A DNA stretch of 64,000 nt, taken from NCBI RefSeq assembly GCF_009827495.1, contig NZ_WTZA01000001.1, positions 1,810,001 to 1,874,000 on the forward strand. Direction: 5' to 3'. The DNA comes from Tsuneonella aeria. GTDB taxonomy: Bacteria; Pseudomonadota; Alphaproteobacteria; Sphingomonadales; Sphingomonadaceae. The position numbers and the translations under genes are program-made. Shown piece by piece: positions 1-9,609 of the stretch (positions within the stretch are counted from its first letter, which is position 1; each line of letters begins with the position of its first letter). Under the pieces are notes generated by a model, which saw only the letters and a list, made by a program, of their open reading frames with translations, searched no databases and had not been told where the DNA came from.

Positions 1-681
1 TTCCAGGCCGTGGTTGAGCCGCCGGCTCAGCTTGGCGGAGAGCCGCTTGGCGAGGCTGCGCAGTCCGAGATACTCGCTGCTTGAAACTATCCGCGCGAGA
101 TAGGCAGAAAGCCCGCCAACGGGCGGCGCGATCGACATGTCGTTGTCGTTGAGGATCACGACCAGGCGATTCCCGGCCGCTTCCGCATTGTTCATCGCCT
201 CGTACGCCATGCCCGCGCTCATCGCGCCGTCGCCGATCACGGCGATTCCCTTGCCGGGGGCGTCGTTGAGCTTGTTGGCGATAGCAAAGCCCAAGGCGGC
301 AGAGATCGAAGTGCTGGAATGCGCCGCGCCGAATGGATCGTATTCGCTCTCGCTGCGCTTGGTGAACCCGCTGAGGCCGCCGCCATGGCGCAGCGTGCGA
401 ATGCGATCGCGCCGTCCGGTGAGGATCTTGTGCGGGTAGGCCTGGTGACCCACGTCCCACACCAACTTGTCAGTCGGTGTGTCGAACACGTAATGAATAG
501 CGACCGTCAGCTCCACGACACCAAGGCCCGAACCAAGGTGCCCCCCCGTCGATCCGACTGCACTGATCATTTCGTCGCGCAGCTCGTCGGCGAGCTGGCG
601 CAAGGCCTCGGGCGGGAGCTTGCGGAGGTCGTGAGGCGTGTCGACCGTATCGAGCAGCGGTGTCTGTGGGCGCGAATTCAT
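1..681 (-). CDS. dxs: 1-deoxy-D-xylulose-5-phosphate synthase, N-terminal part (runs off the left edge)
   Basis: DXS joins pyruvate and glyceraldehyde 3-phosphate in a thiamine diphosphate-dependent reaction, the first step of the MEP isoprenoid pathway in the cytoplasm. The 227 visible codons begin at ATG 681 and carry the family N-terminus ([50 protein letters not shown]). The thiamine diphosphate motif [17 protein letters not shown] follows, ending in [14 protein letters not shown]. Full-length enzymes have about 640 residues, so roughly the last two thirds lie outside the window. Identification is firm. Confidence 0.95.
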   Translation of the reverse strand, partial: MNSRPQTPLLDTVDTPHDLRKLPPEALRQLADELRDEMISAVGSTGGHLGSGLGVVELTVAIHYVFDTPTDKLVWDVGHQAYPHKILTGRRDRIRTLRHGGGLSGFTKRSESEYDPFGAAHSSTSISAALGFAIANKLNDAPGKGIAVIGDGAMSAGMAYEAMNNAEAAGNRLVVILNDNDMSIAPPVGGLSAYLARIVSSSEYLGLRSLAKRLSAKLSRRLNHGLE

Positions 682-761
682 CTCTCTGCCCTACACGCGG
701 GCTGCAACGCTGTCGATCAAAGGCGGATCAGCAAACGCTGAGCAATTCATGAGCATCGTCT

Positions 762-1223
762 TTAGCGGCAGTCGGCACACAGGCCCCTGATTTCGATTAC
801 CGGCCGCTCCGCCTTGAAACCCGCATCCTCGGCCAAGGCGCGAACATTGCGCGATACCGAATCGTTATCGAGGTGAGTCGCTTCGCCGCATTCGTCGCAA
901 ACCAGGAATATGCAGTCATGCAGGCATCCGGGGTGGCTGTTCGCGAGATAGGCATTCGACGATTCCACCCGCATGGCGAGATTGTTCGACACGAACAGGT
1001 CGAGGATTCGATAGATCGAATTGGGCGCGATACGCTTGCCGCGGCGGGCCGACACCTGGTCGGCGATATCGTAGGCCGAAGTGGGCGAGGCATGGACTGA
1101 GAGCGCGGCGAAAACGTCCGCTCGCAGGTCAGTCCACTGTTCGCCGGCGTCGGTCAGCGCACGCTCGGCTGCGCGTGCCAGATCCACGCCGGCGTGCTCA
1201 TGGTGCTGGTGCGGGTTTGCCAT
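762..1223 (-). CDS. Fur-family metalloregulator, probably Zur
   Basis: The 153-residue protein has the Fur fold: an N-terminal winged helix (AAERALTDAGEQWT, SAYDIADQVS, NSIYRILDLF) and a C-terminal metal-binding and dimerisation half. Two cysteine pairs, CDEC and the C-terminal CADC, fit the structural zinc site of this family. The His-rich N-terminus (HQHHEH) and the HPGCLHDC segment suggest zinc sensing (Zur) rather than iron sensing. It sits alone between dxs and msrA on the same strand. Family assignment is firm; the metal is inferred. Confidence 0.8.
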   Translation of the reverse strand: MANPHQHHEHAGVDLARAAERALTDAGEQWTDLRADVFAALSVHASPTSAYDIADQVSARRGKRIAPNSIYRILDLFVSNNLAMRVESSNAYLANSHPGCLHDCIFLVCDECGEATHLDNDSVSRNVRALAEDAGFKAERPVIEIRGLCADCR

Positions 1224-1265
1224 GATCGCGATGTAATGCGCCCGCGGCAGAAGCGCCAGTCACCC

Positions 1266-1940
1266 TTATCCCGGGGTAAAGGATGTCTTCCAGACGCCAG
1301 GGTACATCGCCTTCAGGGCCGCGAGCTTCGGCGCGTCGAATTGAAGGATGTACCTGTGCTCGGGATTTTTGCGCGCGAAATCCTGATGGTAGGTTTCAGC
1401 GGGGTAGAATGCCTGCGCCCGTTCGATCCGAGTGACGATCGGTTTCGCCCAAACCCTGGCGGACGAAAGCTGAGCGATATAGGCCTTGGCGACCGCGTTC
1501 TGCTCAGCGGATACCGGGAACAGCGCACTGCGGTATTGCGTGCCGACATCGGGTCCTTGCCGGTTCTCGAGCGTGGGATCGGCGATGATGGAGAAGTATA
1601 TTCGCAAGAGCTGATCGTAGCGAATGATGGCCGGATCGTAAGTCAATCTGACGGCTTCCGCGTGGTCGGTAAATCCGCCCGAGACGGCATCATAACTAGC
1701 ACTGGCGGCCGTCCCGCCGGTGTATCCGCTGACCGCGCTGCGCACGCCCTTCACATGGCTGAATACGGCCTCCACGCCCCAGAAGCAGCCGCCGGCGAAC
1801 ACGGCGGTCTTGAGACCCGCGCCTTCCGCGGCGGGCCGAACGGGGTGCGGTGTCTTGACGGCCGTTACGTCAGCCGCGGCTGGCTGACATCCGGCAAGGA
1901 TCATCGCCGACGCAGCAAGGGCCAGCGGCGCCCGCCTCAA
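1266..1940 (-). CDS. msrA: Peptide methionine-S-sulfoxide reductase MsrA, lipoprotein form
   Basis: MsrA reduces the S epimer of methionine sulfoxide in oxidised proteins. The catalytic motif GGCFWGVEAVF lies near residue 50, followed by the usual VSGYTGG and HAEAVRLTYDP segments. The TTG start at 1940 is preferred because it gives a signal peptide with lipobox LAGC; a later start would destroy it. That predicts an envelope-anchored enzyme repairing periplasmic proteins. The TTG overlaps the stop of a 49-residue gene (TTGA), which suggests translational coupling. Confidence 0.92.
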   Translation of the reverse strand: MRRAPLALAASAMILAGCQPAAADVTAVKTPHPVRPAAEGAGLKTAVFAGGCFWGVEAVFSHVKGVRSAVSGYTGGTAASASYDAVSGGFTDHAEAVRLTYDPAIIRYDQLLRIYFSIIADPTLENRQGPDVGTQYRSALFPVSAEQNAVAKAYIAQLSSARVWAKPIVTRIERAQAFYPAETYHQDFARKNPEHRYILQFDAPKLAALKAMYPGVWKTSFTPG

Positions 1941-2086
1941 CGGGTGGGTGCATCCATCGGCGCGGCGCGCGCCGCAGGAACGGCATCCGCGCCGAGTTCG
2001 GGGGCAATCTGGAACATCGCAAGACCGGTGCCCACGACGAAGCCGAGAGCGATGTTGCGATAGAGGTCCGACTTCAACAGTCGCAT
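1937..2086 (-). CDS. Small 49-residue membrane-anchored or exported protein upstream of msrA
   Basis: An ATG at 2086 opens a 49-residue frame that begins MRLLKSDLYRNIALGFVVG. A basic N-terminus is followed by one hydrophobic stretch (IALGFVVGTGLAMF) and an Ala/Pro-rich tail. Its stop overlaps the TTG start of msrA by two bases, so the two are probably co-transcribed and coupled. I do not recognise the family. Compact spacing and the plausible transmembrane anchor support it as a real gene; no function is assigned. Confidence 0.6.
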   Translation of the reverse strand: MRLLKSDLYRNIALGFVVGTGLAMFQIAPELGADAVPAARAAPMDAPTR

Positions 2087-2210
2087 GGCGTCTTTCCTTT
2101 GTGCGTCCGATGTGGATAGCGTTGCGCCAATTGCGAGGCCCTTAATCGAAGGGTTGCCCGCGGTTCATCGAGCCGTGACGATGGGTGGAAGGCGTTGGGG
2201 GGAAATCGGT

Positions 2211-3791
2211 ATGCTTGACGCGGCCATCATCGGCGCGGGGCACAACGGCCTGGTCTGCGCCTTCTACCTGGCGCGCGCCGGGCACCGGGTGCGGCTCTAT
2301 GAAGCGCGCGGCATCGTTGGCGGCGCCGCGGTGACGGAGGAATTCGCGCCCGGCTATCGCAATTCGACCGCCAGCTATACCGTCAGCCTGCTGCAGCCCA
2401 AGGTCATCGCCGACATGGCCCTGGAACGGCGCGGATACCGCGTGATCGAGCGGCCGGTGTCGAATTTCCTTCCGCTCCCGGACGATTATCTTGTGCTGGG
2501 CGGGGGTGTCGCAGCAACGCAGGCGGAGTTTGCGCGCTTCTCCACGCGGGATGCCGACACGCTGCCTGCATACTATGCCATGCTCGAAACCGTCGCAGAC
2601 GTTCTGCGCGACCTCGTGCTCAAGATCCCGCCGCGAGCGGACGGGGGCCTCGTCGCGCTGACCGACATGGCTATGCAGTCGCGAAAGGTCGCGCGCCTCC
2701 CGCTCTCAGCGCAGCGGGACGTGCTGGCGCTGTTCACCCGCTCTGCCCGCGAGGTTCTCGACAGCTGGTTCGAAAGCGAGCCGGTCAAGGCCGCGTTCGG
2801 CTTCGATGCCTGCGTGGGCAACTATGCCAGCCCTGATGCGCCGGGCAGTGCATACGTGCTCCTGCATCACGTGTTCGGCGAGGTGAATGGAAACAAGGGA
2901 AGTTGGGGCCACGTCCCGGGCGGGATGGGCACGATAACGCAGGCAATGGCCGCGGCCGTCCGCGAGGCGGGTGGCGAAATCGTGACGAACGCACCGGTGG
3001 AGCGCGTCCTTGTGGAAGATAGGCGGGCCGTCGGCCTGCGGTTGACCAGCGGCGAAGACGTGCGCGCGCGCAGGGTGATTGCAAACCTCGGACCAAGGCC
3101 GCTGTTCGATACGCTCGTTCCGGCGGAGGCCATTCCCGCGGACTTCGCACGCGCGATGGCCATGTATGCAGGGGGCTCCGGGTCATTGCGCATGAACGTC
3201 GCGCTGACCGGACTGCCGCGCTTTGCATTCGCCCCTCCCGGCGATTCCCATCTCAAGGCCGGAATCGTGATCGCTCCCAGCCTTGATTACATGGACCGCG
3301 CCTGGCGCGACGCATCCGAGCGCGGTTTCAGCGCCGCGCCGATCGTCGAGATGTTGATCCCATCCCTGGTGGATGACAGCCTCGCGCCTCCGGGACATCA
3401 TGTCGCAAGCCTGTTCTGCCAGCACGTCGATCCCGACATGCCGGAAGAGCTGGAGGACGCGGCGGTCGAGGCCGTCCTGGATACCGTCGAACACCACGCC
3501 CCCGGATTCCGTGCACTGGTTCTCCACAAACAGGTCCACAGCCCCCGCGCGCTGGAGGCAAAGTTCGGGCTGTGGCGCGGAGACATCTTCCACGGCCGCA
3601 TGAGCCTGGACCAGCTATGGGCCGCGCGGCCGGCGCTCGGCGCGGGAAGCTACGCCACGCCAATCGCAGGTCTGTGGTTGTGCGGATCGGGCACGCATCC
3701 CGGCGGAGGCGTGACCGGGGCGCCGGGGCACAATTGCGCCCATGCGATCCTGCGCAGCCAGACCCTGTGGGGGCGGGCCGCGCGCCTTTAA
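2211..3791 (+). CDS. FAD-dependent oxidoreductase of the phytoene dehydrogenase-like family
   Basis: This 526-residue protein starts at ATG 2211 with a dinucleotide-binding Rossmann motif ([20 protein letters not shown]) followed by the acidic [11 protein letters not shown] segment. The C-terminus has the second FAD motif of amine-oxidase/CrtI-like proteins ([24 protein letters not shown]). Its length and HNGL signature resemble the PYROXD2-like branch more than true carotenoid desaturases, and no carotenoid genes are adjacent. The substrate is therefore unknown. It runs convergently to purH with a 30-bp gap. Confidence 0.8.
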   Translation: MLDAAIIGAGHNGLVCAFYLARAGHRVRLYEARGIVGGAAVTEEFAPGYRNSTASYTVSLLQPKVIADMALERRGYRVIERPVSNFLPLPDDYLVLGGGVAATQAEFARFSTRDADTLPAYYAMLETVADVLRDLVLKIPPRADGGLVALTDMAMQSRKVARLPLSAQRDVLALFTRSAREVLDSWFESEPVKAAFGFDACVGNYASPDAPGSAYVLLHHVFGEVNGNKGSWGHVPGGMGTITQAMAAAVREAGGEIVTNAPVERVLVEDRRAVGLRLTSGEDVRARRVIANLGPRPLFDTLVPAEAIPADFARAMAMYAGGSGSLRMNVALTGLPRFAFAPPGDSHLKAGIVIAPSLDYMDRAWRDASERGFSAAPIVEMLIPSLVDDSLAPPGHHVASLFCQHVDPDMPEELEDAAVEAVLDTVEHHAPGFRALVLHKQVHSPRALEAKFGLWRGDIFHGRMSLDQLWAARPALGAGSYATPIAGLWLCGSGTHPGGGVTGAPGHNCAHAILRSQTLWGRAARL

Positions 3792-3821
3792 CACGCCGCG
3801 CCGCGCGCTGCCCGCCCGCGA

Positions 3822-5411
3822 TCAGTGCCGAAAGTGGCGCATTCCCGTAAATACCATGGCGAGACCGGCCTCGTCCGCCGCGCGGATCACCTCCTCGTCG
3901 CGGATGGAGCCGCCGGGCTGGATTACGGCCGTGGCACCCGCTTCTGCGGCCGCGAGGAGGCCATCCGCGAACGGGAAGAATGCATCGGACGCCACCGCGC
4001 TGCCCACGGTGCGCGGCTCCGCCCAGCCGAACTTGTCTGCCGCTTCGGCAGCTTTCATTGCGGCGATGCGACTTGAATCGCGGCGGTTCATCTGACCGGC
4101 CCCGATCCCTGCGGTGATCCCGTCCTTGGCATAGACGATCGCGTTTGACTTGACGTGGCGCGCTACGGTCCAGGCGAACAGGCAGTCCTTCAATTCCTGT
4201 TCGGTCGGCGCGCGCCTGGACACGACCTTGAGATCGGCTTTGGTGATCGCGCCGTTGTCACGATCCTGCACAAGCAGGCCGCCCGCGATGATCGCCAGCG
4301 TCTGCCCTGGTCGGCGCGGATCGGGGAGATCGTCCGTAAGAAGCAGGCGCAGGTTTTTCCTGGCTGCAAAGGCCGCGCGGGCCGCCGCGTCGGCACCCGG
4401 CGCGACGACGACTTCGGTGAAGATCTCGCAGATCGCCTCCGCGGTCGGTCCGTCGAGCGGGACGTTGGTCGCGACGATGCCGCCGAAAGCCGAAACGTCG
4501 TCGCACGCGAGCGCACCTTGCCAAGCCTCCAGCAAAGTCCCGGCCTGCGCGACACCGCAGGGGTTGGCGTGCTTCACGATCACGACAGCGGGCCGCTGTC
4601 CGCGAAACTCCGCCGCCAGCTCCAGCGCGGCATTGGCATCGTTGTAATTGTTGTAGCTCAGCTCCTTCCCCTGCACCTGTTCGGCCTGGGGGAGGCCTTT
4701 CGTATGCGGCCCGGCCGGCACGTAAAGTGCCGCGTTCTGGTGCGGATTCTCACCATACCGCAGAGTGCCCTTGAGGGTCCGGGTCATGCTTACGGATTGC
4801 GGGAAGCGTTCCTGCTGGTCGGCAGAGGCGAACCATTGCCCGATCATGGAATCGTATGCGGCGGTGGCGGCGAAGGCCTTGGCCGCCATGCGCCGGCGGA
4901 AGGCCTGCGAAGTGCCGCCGTCATGTGCGGCAAGCTCGTCCAGCAGTTCCGGATAATCGGCGGGAGAGGTCACGATCGTTACGAACTGGTGATTCTTGGC
5001 GGCCGAACGCACCATCGACGGTCCGCCGATGTCGATGTTCTCTATCACTTCGTCCCGCCCGGCACCGCGCGCCACGGTCGCTTCGAAGGGATAGAGGTTC
5101 ACGACCACGAGGTCGATCGCGCCGATCTCGTGCGCCTCCATCGCGGCGGCGTGTTCAGGGTTGTCGCGAACTGCCAGCAATCCTCCGTGGACCATCGGAT
5201 GGAGAGTCTTCACCCGGCCGTCCATCATCTCCGGAAAGCCGGTCAGGTCGCTCACATCGCGCACCGTCAACCCCGCGTCGCGCAGCGCCTTGGCCGTGCC
5301 GCCGGTCGACACAAGCTCCACGCCGCCCTTGGCGAGCTTCATGCCGAGGTCGACCACGCCGTCCTTGTCGGACACCGAAAGCAGTGCCCGCCTGATTGTC
5401 ACATCCGTCAC
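3822..5411 (-). CDS. purH: Bifunctional AICAR transformylase/IMP cyclohydrolase PurH
   Basis: PurH carries out the last two steps of de novo IMP synthesis, formylating AICAR and closing the ring. The 529-residue protein has the N-terminal MGS-like cyclohydrolase domain ([45 protein letters not shown]). The transformylase domain follows, with [12 protein letters not shown] and [15 protein letters not shown], ending in the typical [17 protein letters not shown] and GMRHFRH. Length is normal. It is the last gene of an rpe-heparinase-purH operon, seven bases after the preceding stop. Confidence 0.97.
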   Translation of the reverse strand: MTDVTIRRALLSVSDKDGVVDLGMKLAKGGVELVSTGGTAKALRDAGLTVRDVSDLTGFPEMMDGRVKTLHPMVHGGLLAVRDNPEHAAAMEAHEIGAIDLVVVNLYPFEATVARGAGRDEVIENIDIGGPSMVRSAAKNHQFVTIVTSPADYPELLDELAAHDGGTSQAFRRRMAAKAFAATAAYDSMIGQWFASADQQERFPQSVSMTRTLKGTLRYGENPHQNAALYVPAGPHTKGLPQAEQVQGKELSYNNYNDANAALELAAEFRGQRPAVVIVKHANPCGVAQAGTLLEAWQGALACDDVSAFGGIVATNVPLDGPTAEAICEIFTEVVVAPGADAAARAAFAARKNLRLLLTDDLPDPRRPGQTLAIIAGGLLVQDRDNGAITKADLKVVSRRAPTEQELKDCLFAWTVARHVKSNAIVYAKDGITAGIGAGQMNRRDSSRIAAMKAAEAADKFGWAEPRTVGSAVASDAFFPFADGLLAAAEAGATAVIQPGGSIRDEEVIRAADEAGLAMVFTGMRHFRH

Positions 5412-5418
5412 TTCGAGA

Positions 5419-7296
5419 TCATCCCATCTTCTTGAGCAGCCATGAAAAGCTGCCGCCGCTCCTCGGCGTCAGACCGTGCAGAACGATCTGCTCTATCGGT
5501 TGCGGGCGTCCCTGCCCATCCACCCACAGGCTTTCCTCGATGGACAGCGCTACCCCTTCGGCCAGCTTGCCGATGCGGAACTGCCAGTAGCTGCCATCGG
5601 GCAGGGACAGGCCGGCGCCCCGGCCGTCCTTGCTCAAGCCCATTTCGATGCCTGGCCCGACATGGAATCGGATGGCGAAGGCGATCTTGCCCCGTTTACC
5701 GCGGCGGCCGGCCGGCACGAGGAGGTCCTCGCCCCGCATTTCCGCGCCATCGTCGCGCAGGATCAAGATACGTCGGTGGAGCAGCCCGTGGCGGCTGACG
5801 TAGCCGTCATGACTCGCCTCGAGCCGGGTGGCGCCGCCGTTTTCGAGCGCGAGGACGCGGCGGTCGATTTCCACTTCACCGACGCCGGCCCCCAGCTTGC
5901 CGTGGAGGAGGACTGCGGTCGAATTGGCATTGTCGAGCACGAGTGTTGAGTGGGCCGCAGTGCCGCGGAGGCCCTGTTCGATGCGGGCGGGAACTTGCCC
6001 GCCGGCGAATGCGGCCCCTCCGCAATTGACGATCAGACGCTGCGATCCGTGACTGAACTCGAAAGCGAGCGTCGATGCGCAGCCGGAACGAGCATGGCGC
6101 GCAAGCGGCGGCGGAGCGGCATCGAACTGGAGCACGGACTTGCCCGCCGTGACCCGCTGGTATCCCCATTGGCGCGCATCCTTGAGGGGGCGGGTGCGCA
6201 CCCCGCTCGCCGCAACCAGCGCGGAAATCCGCTCCGCCGAAACGGCACCGGCACCTTGCCATGAACCGAGCCCGCCGTCGCTGTGCAGCAAGCCGAGAAG
6301 CGGCGGCACCAGCAGCCCTGTCATCGTCTCGAGGGCATCGGGTGGGTCGCGGCGAACTGCGCGATAGCAGGCCCTGAGAGCGGTCAGCAGCGTGATCGCT
6401 TCGGCCTGCGCCAGGGGGCTGCGGGACAGCACACCGCCATCGTCCGCGACCAGTTCGCCCAATGCGCGGATCAGTCCAGCCTCGCCATGAAGGCGGCGCG
6501 GCTTGCCGTCGGGAAGAAGGAGGCCGGCCGCCACGACCGCCGACCATCCTGCAACCTCGCCCAGCCCGTCCCGGGCCTTGCCGGCGTTGCGGTCGAGCCA
6601 ACGGGCGGTCGCTTCCATTTCCGAGAGCACGCGGCCGCGCAGGCGGGCGTCCGGGCCTGATAGGATCAGGGGCGCGTGCACCAGCCAGCCAAGCAGGCGC
6701 CATCCTGCGTACTCGACGTTCCACGCCGGCCCCGCCCGGGTCCGCTTGCCGCCGGCCTCATTTGCGTCGAGCCAGGCGGTGAGGACCCGTTCGGCGGTTG
6801 CGGTGCACTGCGCGCGCGCCGCGCAGCTGCCGAGGTCGTCAAGCCAGGTGAACCCGTGCACCGTCCGCTCGACGGGAGGAGCAAGCCGGGCGAGAGGCGA
6901 AAAGTCCATCTGGGTGACCGGCAACTTGACCCCGTGGATCAGGAAATGCCCTGCGCGAAGCGCCATTCCAGCGGACCGATCGCCTGTCAGCGAGCTTTCG
7001 ACCGTCGCGAGGAGGCGCGGACGGGCGGGCTTGCCGAACGGCCGGGCGAGCGTGGCACACGAAACGCCCATGCGATAGGCAAACCGGATCAGCGCATCGC
7101 CGGGGCCGACGGCGGGTGGTGCAAAGTCGGCAAGCGCAAGTGCGCGACCCGCTTCCCCGATTTCGTTTGTCGGGTTGCTTTCCGCGTGAACCGACGGCCC
7201 GGTGACCAGCGGTTCGGATCTGGGGCTCAGGGGAATGGCCGCGCCGACCGCCGGCTGCGAAGCGGCGCGCCGCTGCTCGAGCGCCGCGCCGGCCAT
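5419..7296 (-). CDS. Heparinase II/III family protein
   Basis: The 625-residue protein resembles the bacterial heparinase II/III-like polysaccharide lyases: an all-alpha toroid N-terminal half ([28 protein letters not shown]) and a beta-sandwich C-terminal half ([47 protein letters not shown]). The ATG at 7296 overlaps the rpe stop as ATGA, giving tight coupling. No clear signal peptide follows this start. The polysaccharide substrate cannot be told from sequence. This family between rpe and purH is, from memory, usual in sphingomonads. Confidence 0.85.
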   Translation of the reverse strand: MAGAALEQRRAASQPAVGAAIPLSPRSEPLVTGPSVHAESNPTNEIGEAGRALALADFAPPAVGPGDALIRFAYRMGVSCATLARPFGKPARPRLLATVESSLTGDRSAGMALRAGHFLIHGVKLPVTQMDFSPLARLAPPVERTVHGFTWLDDLGSCAARAQCTATAERVLTAWLDANEAGGKRTRAGPAWNVEYAGWRLLGWLVHAPLILSGPDARLRGRVLSEMEATARWLDRNAGKARDGLGEVAGWSAVVAAGLLLPDGKPRRLHGEAGLIRALGELVADDGGVLSRSPLAQAEAITLLTALRACYRAVRRDPPDALETMTGLLVPPLLGLLHSDGGLGSWQGAGAVSAERISALVAASGVRTRPLKDARQWGYQRVTAGKSVLQFDAAPPPLARHARSGCASTLAFEFSHGSQRLIVNCGGAAFAGGQVPARIEQGLRGTAAHSTLVLDNANSTAVLLHGKLGAGVGEVEIDRRVLALENGGATRLEASHDGYVSRHGLLHRRILILRDDGAEMRGEDLLVPAGRRGKRGKIAFAIRFHVGPGIEMGLSKDGRGAGLSLPDGSYWQFRIGKLAEGVALSIEESLWVDGQGRPQPIEQIVLHGLTPRSGGSFSWLLKKMG

Positions 7297-7958
7297 CAGC
7301 CCAGGCCCTTGAGGGCGGCGATATTGGCCGCGTATCGTTCGGGCCCGCCCTTGAATGTCGCCGAACCCGCGACCAGAACGTCCGCGCCTGCATCGACGCA
7401 CTGTCGCGCGGTGACCGCATCGACACCGCCATCAACCTCCAGGTGAACCGGGCGGCCGGCCCTGTCGATCATCTTGCGCACTGCCTCGATCTTGCGGAGC
7501 TGGCTCGCGATGAAGCTCTGCCCGCCGAAGCCGGGATTCACGCTCATGACCAGCACGAGATCGATCTCGTCGATCAGGTAGTCCAGCATCTTGGCCGGCG
7601 TGGCTGGGTTCAGGCTGATGCCCGCCTTCTTGCCCAACGCCTTGATCGCCTGCACCGTGCGGTGGACGTGCGGACCGGCCTCCGGGTGAACGGTGATCAC
7701 ATCCGCGCCGGCATCGGCAAACGACTGCAGCCATGTGTCCACCGGGCTCACCATCAGATGCACGTCGAACGGCTTGTCCGTATGCGCACGCAGCGCCTTC
7801 ACCACGCCCGGGCCGATCGTCAGATTGGGCACGAAATGGCCATCCATAACGTCGACGTGGATCCAGTCCGCGCCCGCAGCGTCGATCGCGCGCACTTCTT
7901 CGCCCAGCCGCGCGAAATCGGCCGAAAGTATGGATGGGCTGATGAGCGGGCTGGTCAT
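7296..7958 (-). CDS. rpe: Ribulose-phosphate 3-epimerase
   Basis: RPE interconverts ribulose 5-phosphate and xylulose 5-phosphate in the pentose phosphate pathway. The 220-residue TIM barrel shows every family signature: [59 protein letters not shown] and the phosphate-binding VAGSATFK. Length is normal. It is the first gene of the rpe-heparinase-purH operon and overlaps the next gene by four bases. Confidence 0.96.
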   Translation of the reverse strand: MTSPLISPSILSADFARLGEEVRAIDAAGADWIHVDVMDGHFVPNLTIGPGVVKALRAHTDKPFDVHLMVSPVDTWLQSFADAGADVITVHPEAGPHVHRTVQAIKALGKKAGISLNPATPAKMLDYLIDEIDLVLVMSVNPGFGGQSFIASQLRKIEAVRKMIDRAGRPVHLEVDGGVDAVTARQCVDAGADVLVAGSATFKGGPERYAANIAALKGLG

Positions 7959-8071
7959 GGACGGGGCAGACGCTTTCCTGATGCCTGCATTTCGCTAAAC
8001 CATCCCGCGCTGCAGGGCACAAGCGGATGCACACCCTTTTCCACACTACCCCCGACCACACTATCCCCGCC

Positions 8072-8091
8072 CGCTGCGGGCGCCCGCAGCG
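8072..8091. repeat. Perfect 20-bp palindrome in the rpe / DUF2141 intergenic region
   Basis: The 10-base arm cgctgcgggc is followed directly by its exact reverse complement, giving a perfect palindrome with no spacer. It lies in the 248-bp gap between divergently oriented rpe and the DUF2141 gene, so it could be an operator or a cruciform. Without a spacer it would make a poor RNA terminator. Function unknown. Confidence 0.5.
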
Positions 8092-8206
8092 CCAGTTCAG
8101 TGGCAATTAAGGCCCGCGACACCATATCGGCCCCCGAAACAGGGGCGTTTCGGCCGCGCGCGGCCATGAACCTGCGCATCGGCCGGCCCCGCCACAGGGA
8201 TACCCC

Positions 8207-8704
8207 ATGTTCGCGAAGTCCACCCGAATTACCGCCTTCCTGCTTGCTCTTGGCACTGTCGCGCTCGGCACCGCCGCGCCGGCCGAGGCGCAGTATCGTC
8301 AGAAGATCGGCAACGACATGGCCCAGTGCCGCGCGGGCAGCGGACCCGCCGCCCTGGTCACGGTGAGCGGCATCACGGGCGGCGGCAAGGTGCGGGTTCA
8401 GGCTTATCGCGCCACTTCGGGCGACTGGCTGAAGTCCGGCCGCTGGCTGAACCGTATCGAAGCGCCGGCGCGGCCGGGCACCATGACATTCTGCGTGCCG
8501 CTCCCTCAGTCCGGTTCCTATGCCATCGCGGTCCGCCACGATGTCAACGGCAACGGCAAGACCGATCTTTCCAGCGACGGCGGCGGGATGTCTAACAACC
8601 CTTCGATCAACATCTTCAATCTCGGCAAGCCGGGCGTCGACAAGGCTTCGTTCGCGGTCGGCAACGGGCCGAAAGCAATTTCCATCCGGATGCGCTACAT
8701 GTGA
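8207..8704 (+). CDS. DUF2141 family secreted protein (first of two in the window)
   Basis: A 165-residue protein with a clear signal peptide (TAFLLALGTVALG, cleavage near AEAQ). The mature part is a beta-rich DUF2141 domain with the typical AVRHDVNGNGKTDLSS stretch, which resembles a calcium-binding D-x-N-G-N-G loop, and the family C-terminus (ISIRMRYM). DUF2141 proteins are exported and of unknown function. It overlaps the convergent nucleotidyltransferase gene by 10 bp. A second DUF2141 gene lies at 34115. Confidence 0.85.
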   Translation: MFAKSTRITAFLLALGTVALGTAAPAEAQYRQKIGNDMAQCRAGSGPAALVTVSGITGGGKVRVQAYRATSGDWLKSGRWLNRIEAPARPGTMTFCVPLPQSGSYAIAVRHDVNGNGKTDLSSDGGGMSNNPSINIFNLGKPGVDKASFAVGNGPKAISIRMRYM

Positions 8705-9609
8705 TCGGATCGGCGCGCGGCCTTTCGCCGGGCGCGCCAGAGCCGCAGCAGCACTCCGGGTGCCGCAAGCACCGGGTGCCGCTCGCGCCATGGGGTGAGC
8801 GGGACCGGAATCCCAGTGTGCCGCTCGATCTTCCACGCGGCGTATCCGGCCGCCCCGTCGAACGTGGTGCTGGCCTTCAGAAGACGCAGCACGTTGAGCG
8901 GTTTGCCAAGACGCGCCCGGCCGTTCCACCATGCCAGGACGCGCCGCCGCTCCGCCGGCGGAATGCGTGGCGCGATTTCGTTTCCGTCCTGCTCGAACGC
9001 GATGCCCGCTGCACTCCAGGCGAGGGGCAACAAGCCCGAGAAATGCCCAGGGTCTGCCGCCAGTATGCTGTCCTCCCGCCCCTGCTTTTCCACGCGCAGC
9101 TCCGCGCGGTAGGTGGCGCGGAAAAGCGCCCGCCAGAAATCCTCAGCCGTCCCGTGCGGCGGACCGAGCGCGGCGGCAAGTCGGCCGGCGGTGCACGCAG
9201 CATCGGCGATCGCCGTCACGACCTGCGCACGCGCCTCCTCATCCGCTGCCCAGGCCAGCGCTGACGGCTGCACGAAGCGCGCCCAGATGGTAGTGTCGCG
9301 CGACATCCCGCGCGCGGCCCGGGCGAACGTTTCCATCGACATGGCGGCGATCTTTGCGCGCACTGGTCCGGGCGTCCCCGCCCATTCACGATAGGATACC
9401 CGGGGCCAGATTCGTTCCCGCTGCCGCCACGGCAAAAGGACGTAGAAATCCAGCACCCCTTCGAGCGATCCCGTCCTGAGGTTCGACCCGTAGAACAGCA
9501 CCGCGCGCGCACCGGTTTCCTGCCCAATCATGGCTGCCGCTGCGCGCACCTCGGCGGTCACCGGCGCGTCAAGCGTGGCGCTGACACGCGATTCCAGGGC
9601 GGACGTCAC
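8695..9609 (-). CDS. Putative Tam41/Mmp37-like phosphatidate cytidylyltransferase
   Basis: The 304-residue protein starts at GTG 9609, overlapping the lipid kinase stop as GTGA. Near residue 37 it has a nucleotidyltransferase-like core, VLFYGSNLRTGSLEGVLDFY, with GS followed by an acidic DFY. Downstream, KIAAMSMETFARAARGM then IWARFVQPSAL matches the pattern I remember from Tam41 (I..x..S...L......W....ARF.KP). Tam41 makes CDP-diacylglycerol from phosphatidic acid. Coupling to a diacylglycerol-kinase-like gene, whose product could be phosphatidic acid, supports a role in phospholipid synthesis. The assignment is by eye and needs a profile search. Confidence 0.5.
   Translation of the reverse strand: MTSALESRVSATLDAPVTAEVRAAAAMIGQETGARAVLFYGSNLRTGSLEGVLDFYVLLPWRQRERIWPRVSYREWAGTPGPVRAKIAAMSMETFARAARGMSRDTTIWARFVQPSALAWAADEEARAQVVTAIADAACTAGRLAAALGPPHGTAEDFWRALFRATYRAELRVEKQGREDSILAADPGHFSGLLPLAWSAAGIAFEQDGNEIAPRIPPAERRRVLAWWNGRARLGKPLNVLRLLKASTTFDGAAGYAAWKIERHTGIPVPLTPWRERHPVLAAPGVLLRLWRARRKAARRSDHM

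Noticed and set aside
4155..5435. Long plus-strand open frame opposite purH
   Set aside because: It is antisense to a clear purH, a common artefact in high-GC DNA. It has no recognisable motif.
7955..8932. Minus-strand frame of 325 codons covering the DUF2141 gene
   Set aside because: It is antisense to a gene with signal peptide and family motifs, and shows no motif itself.
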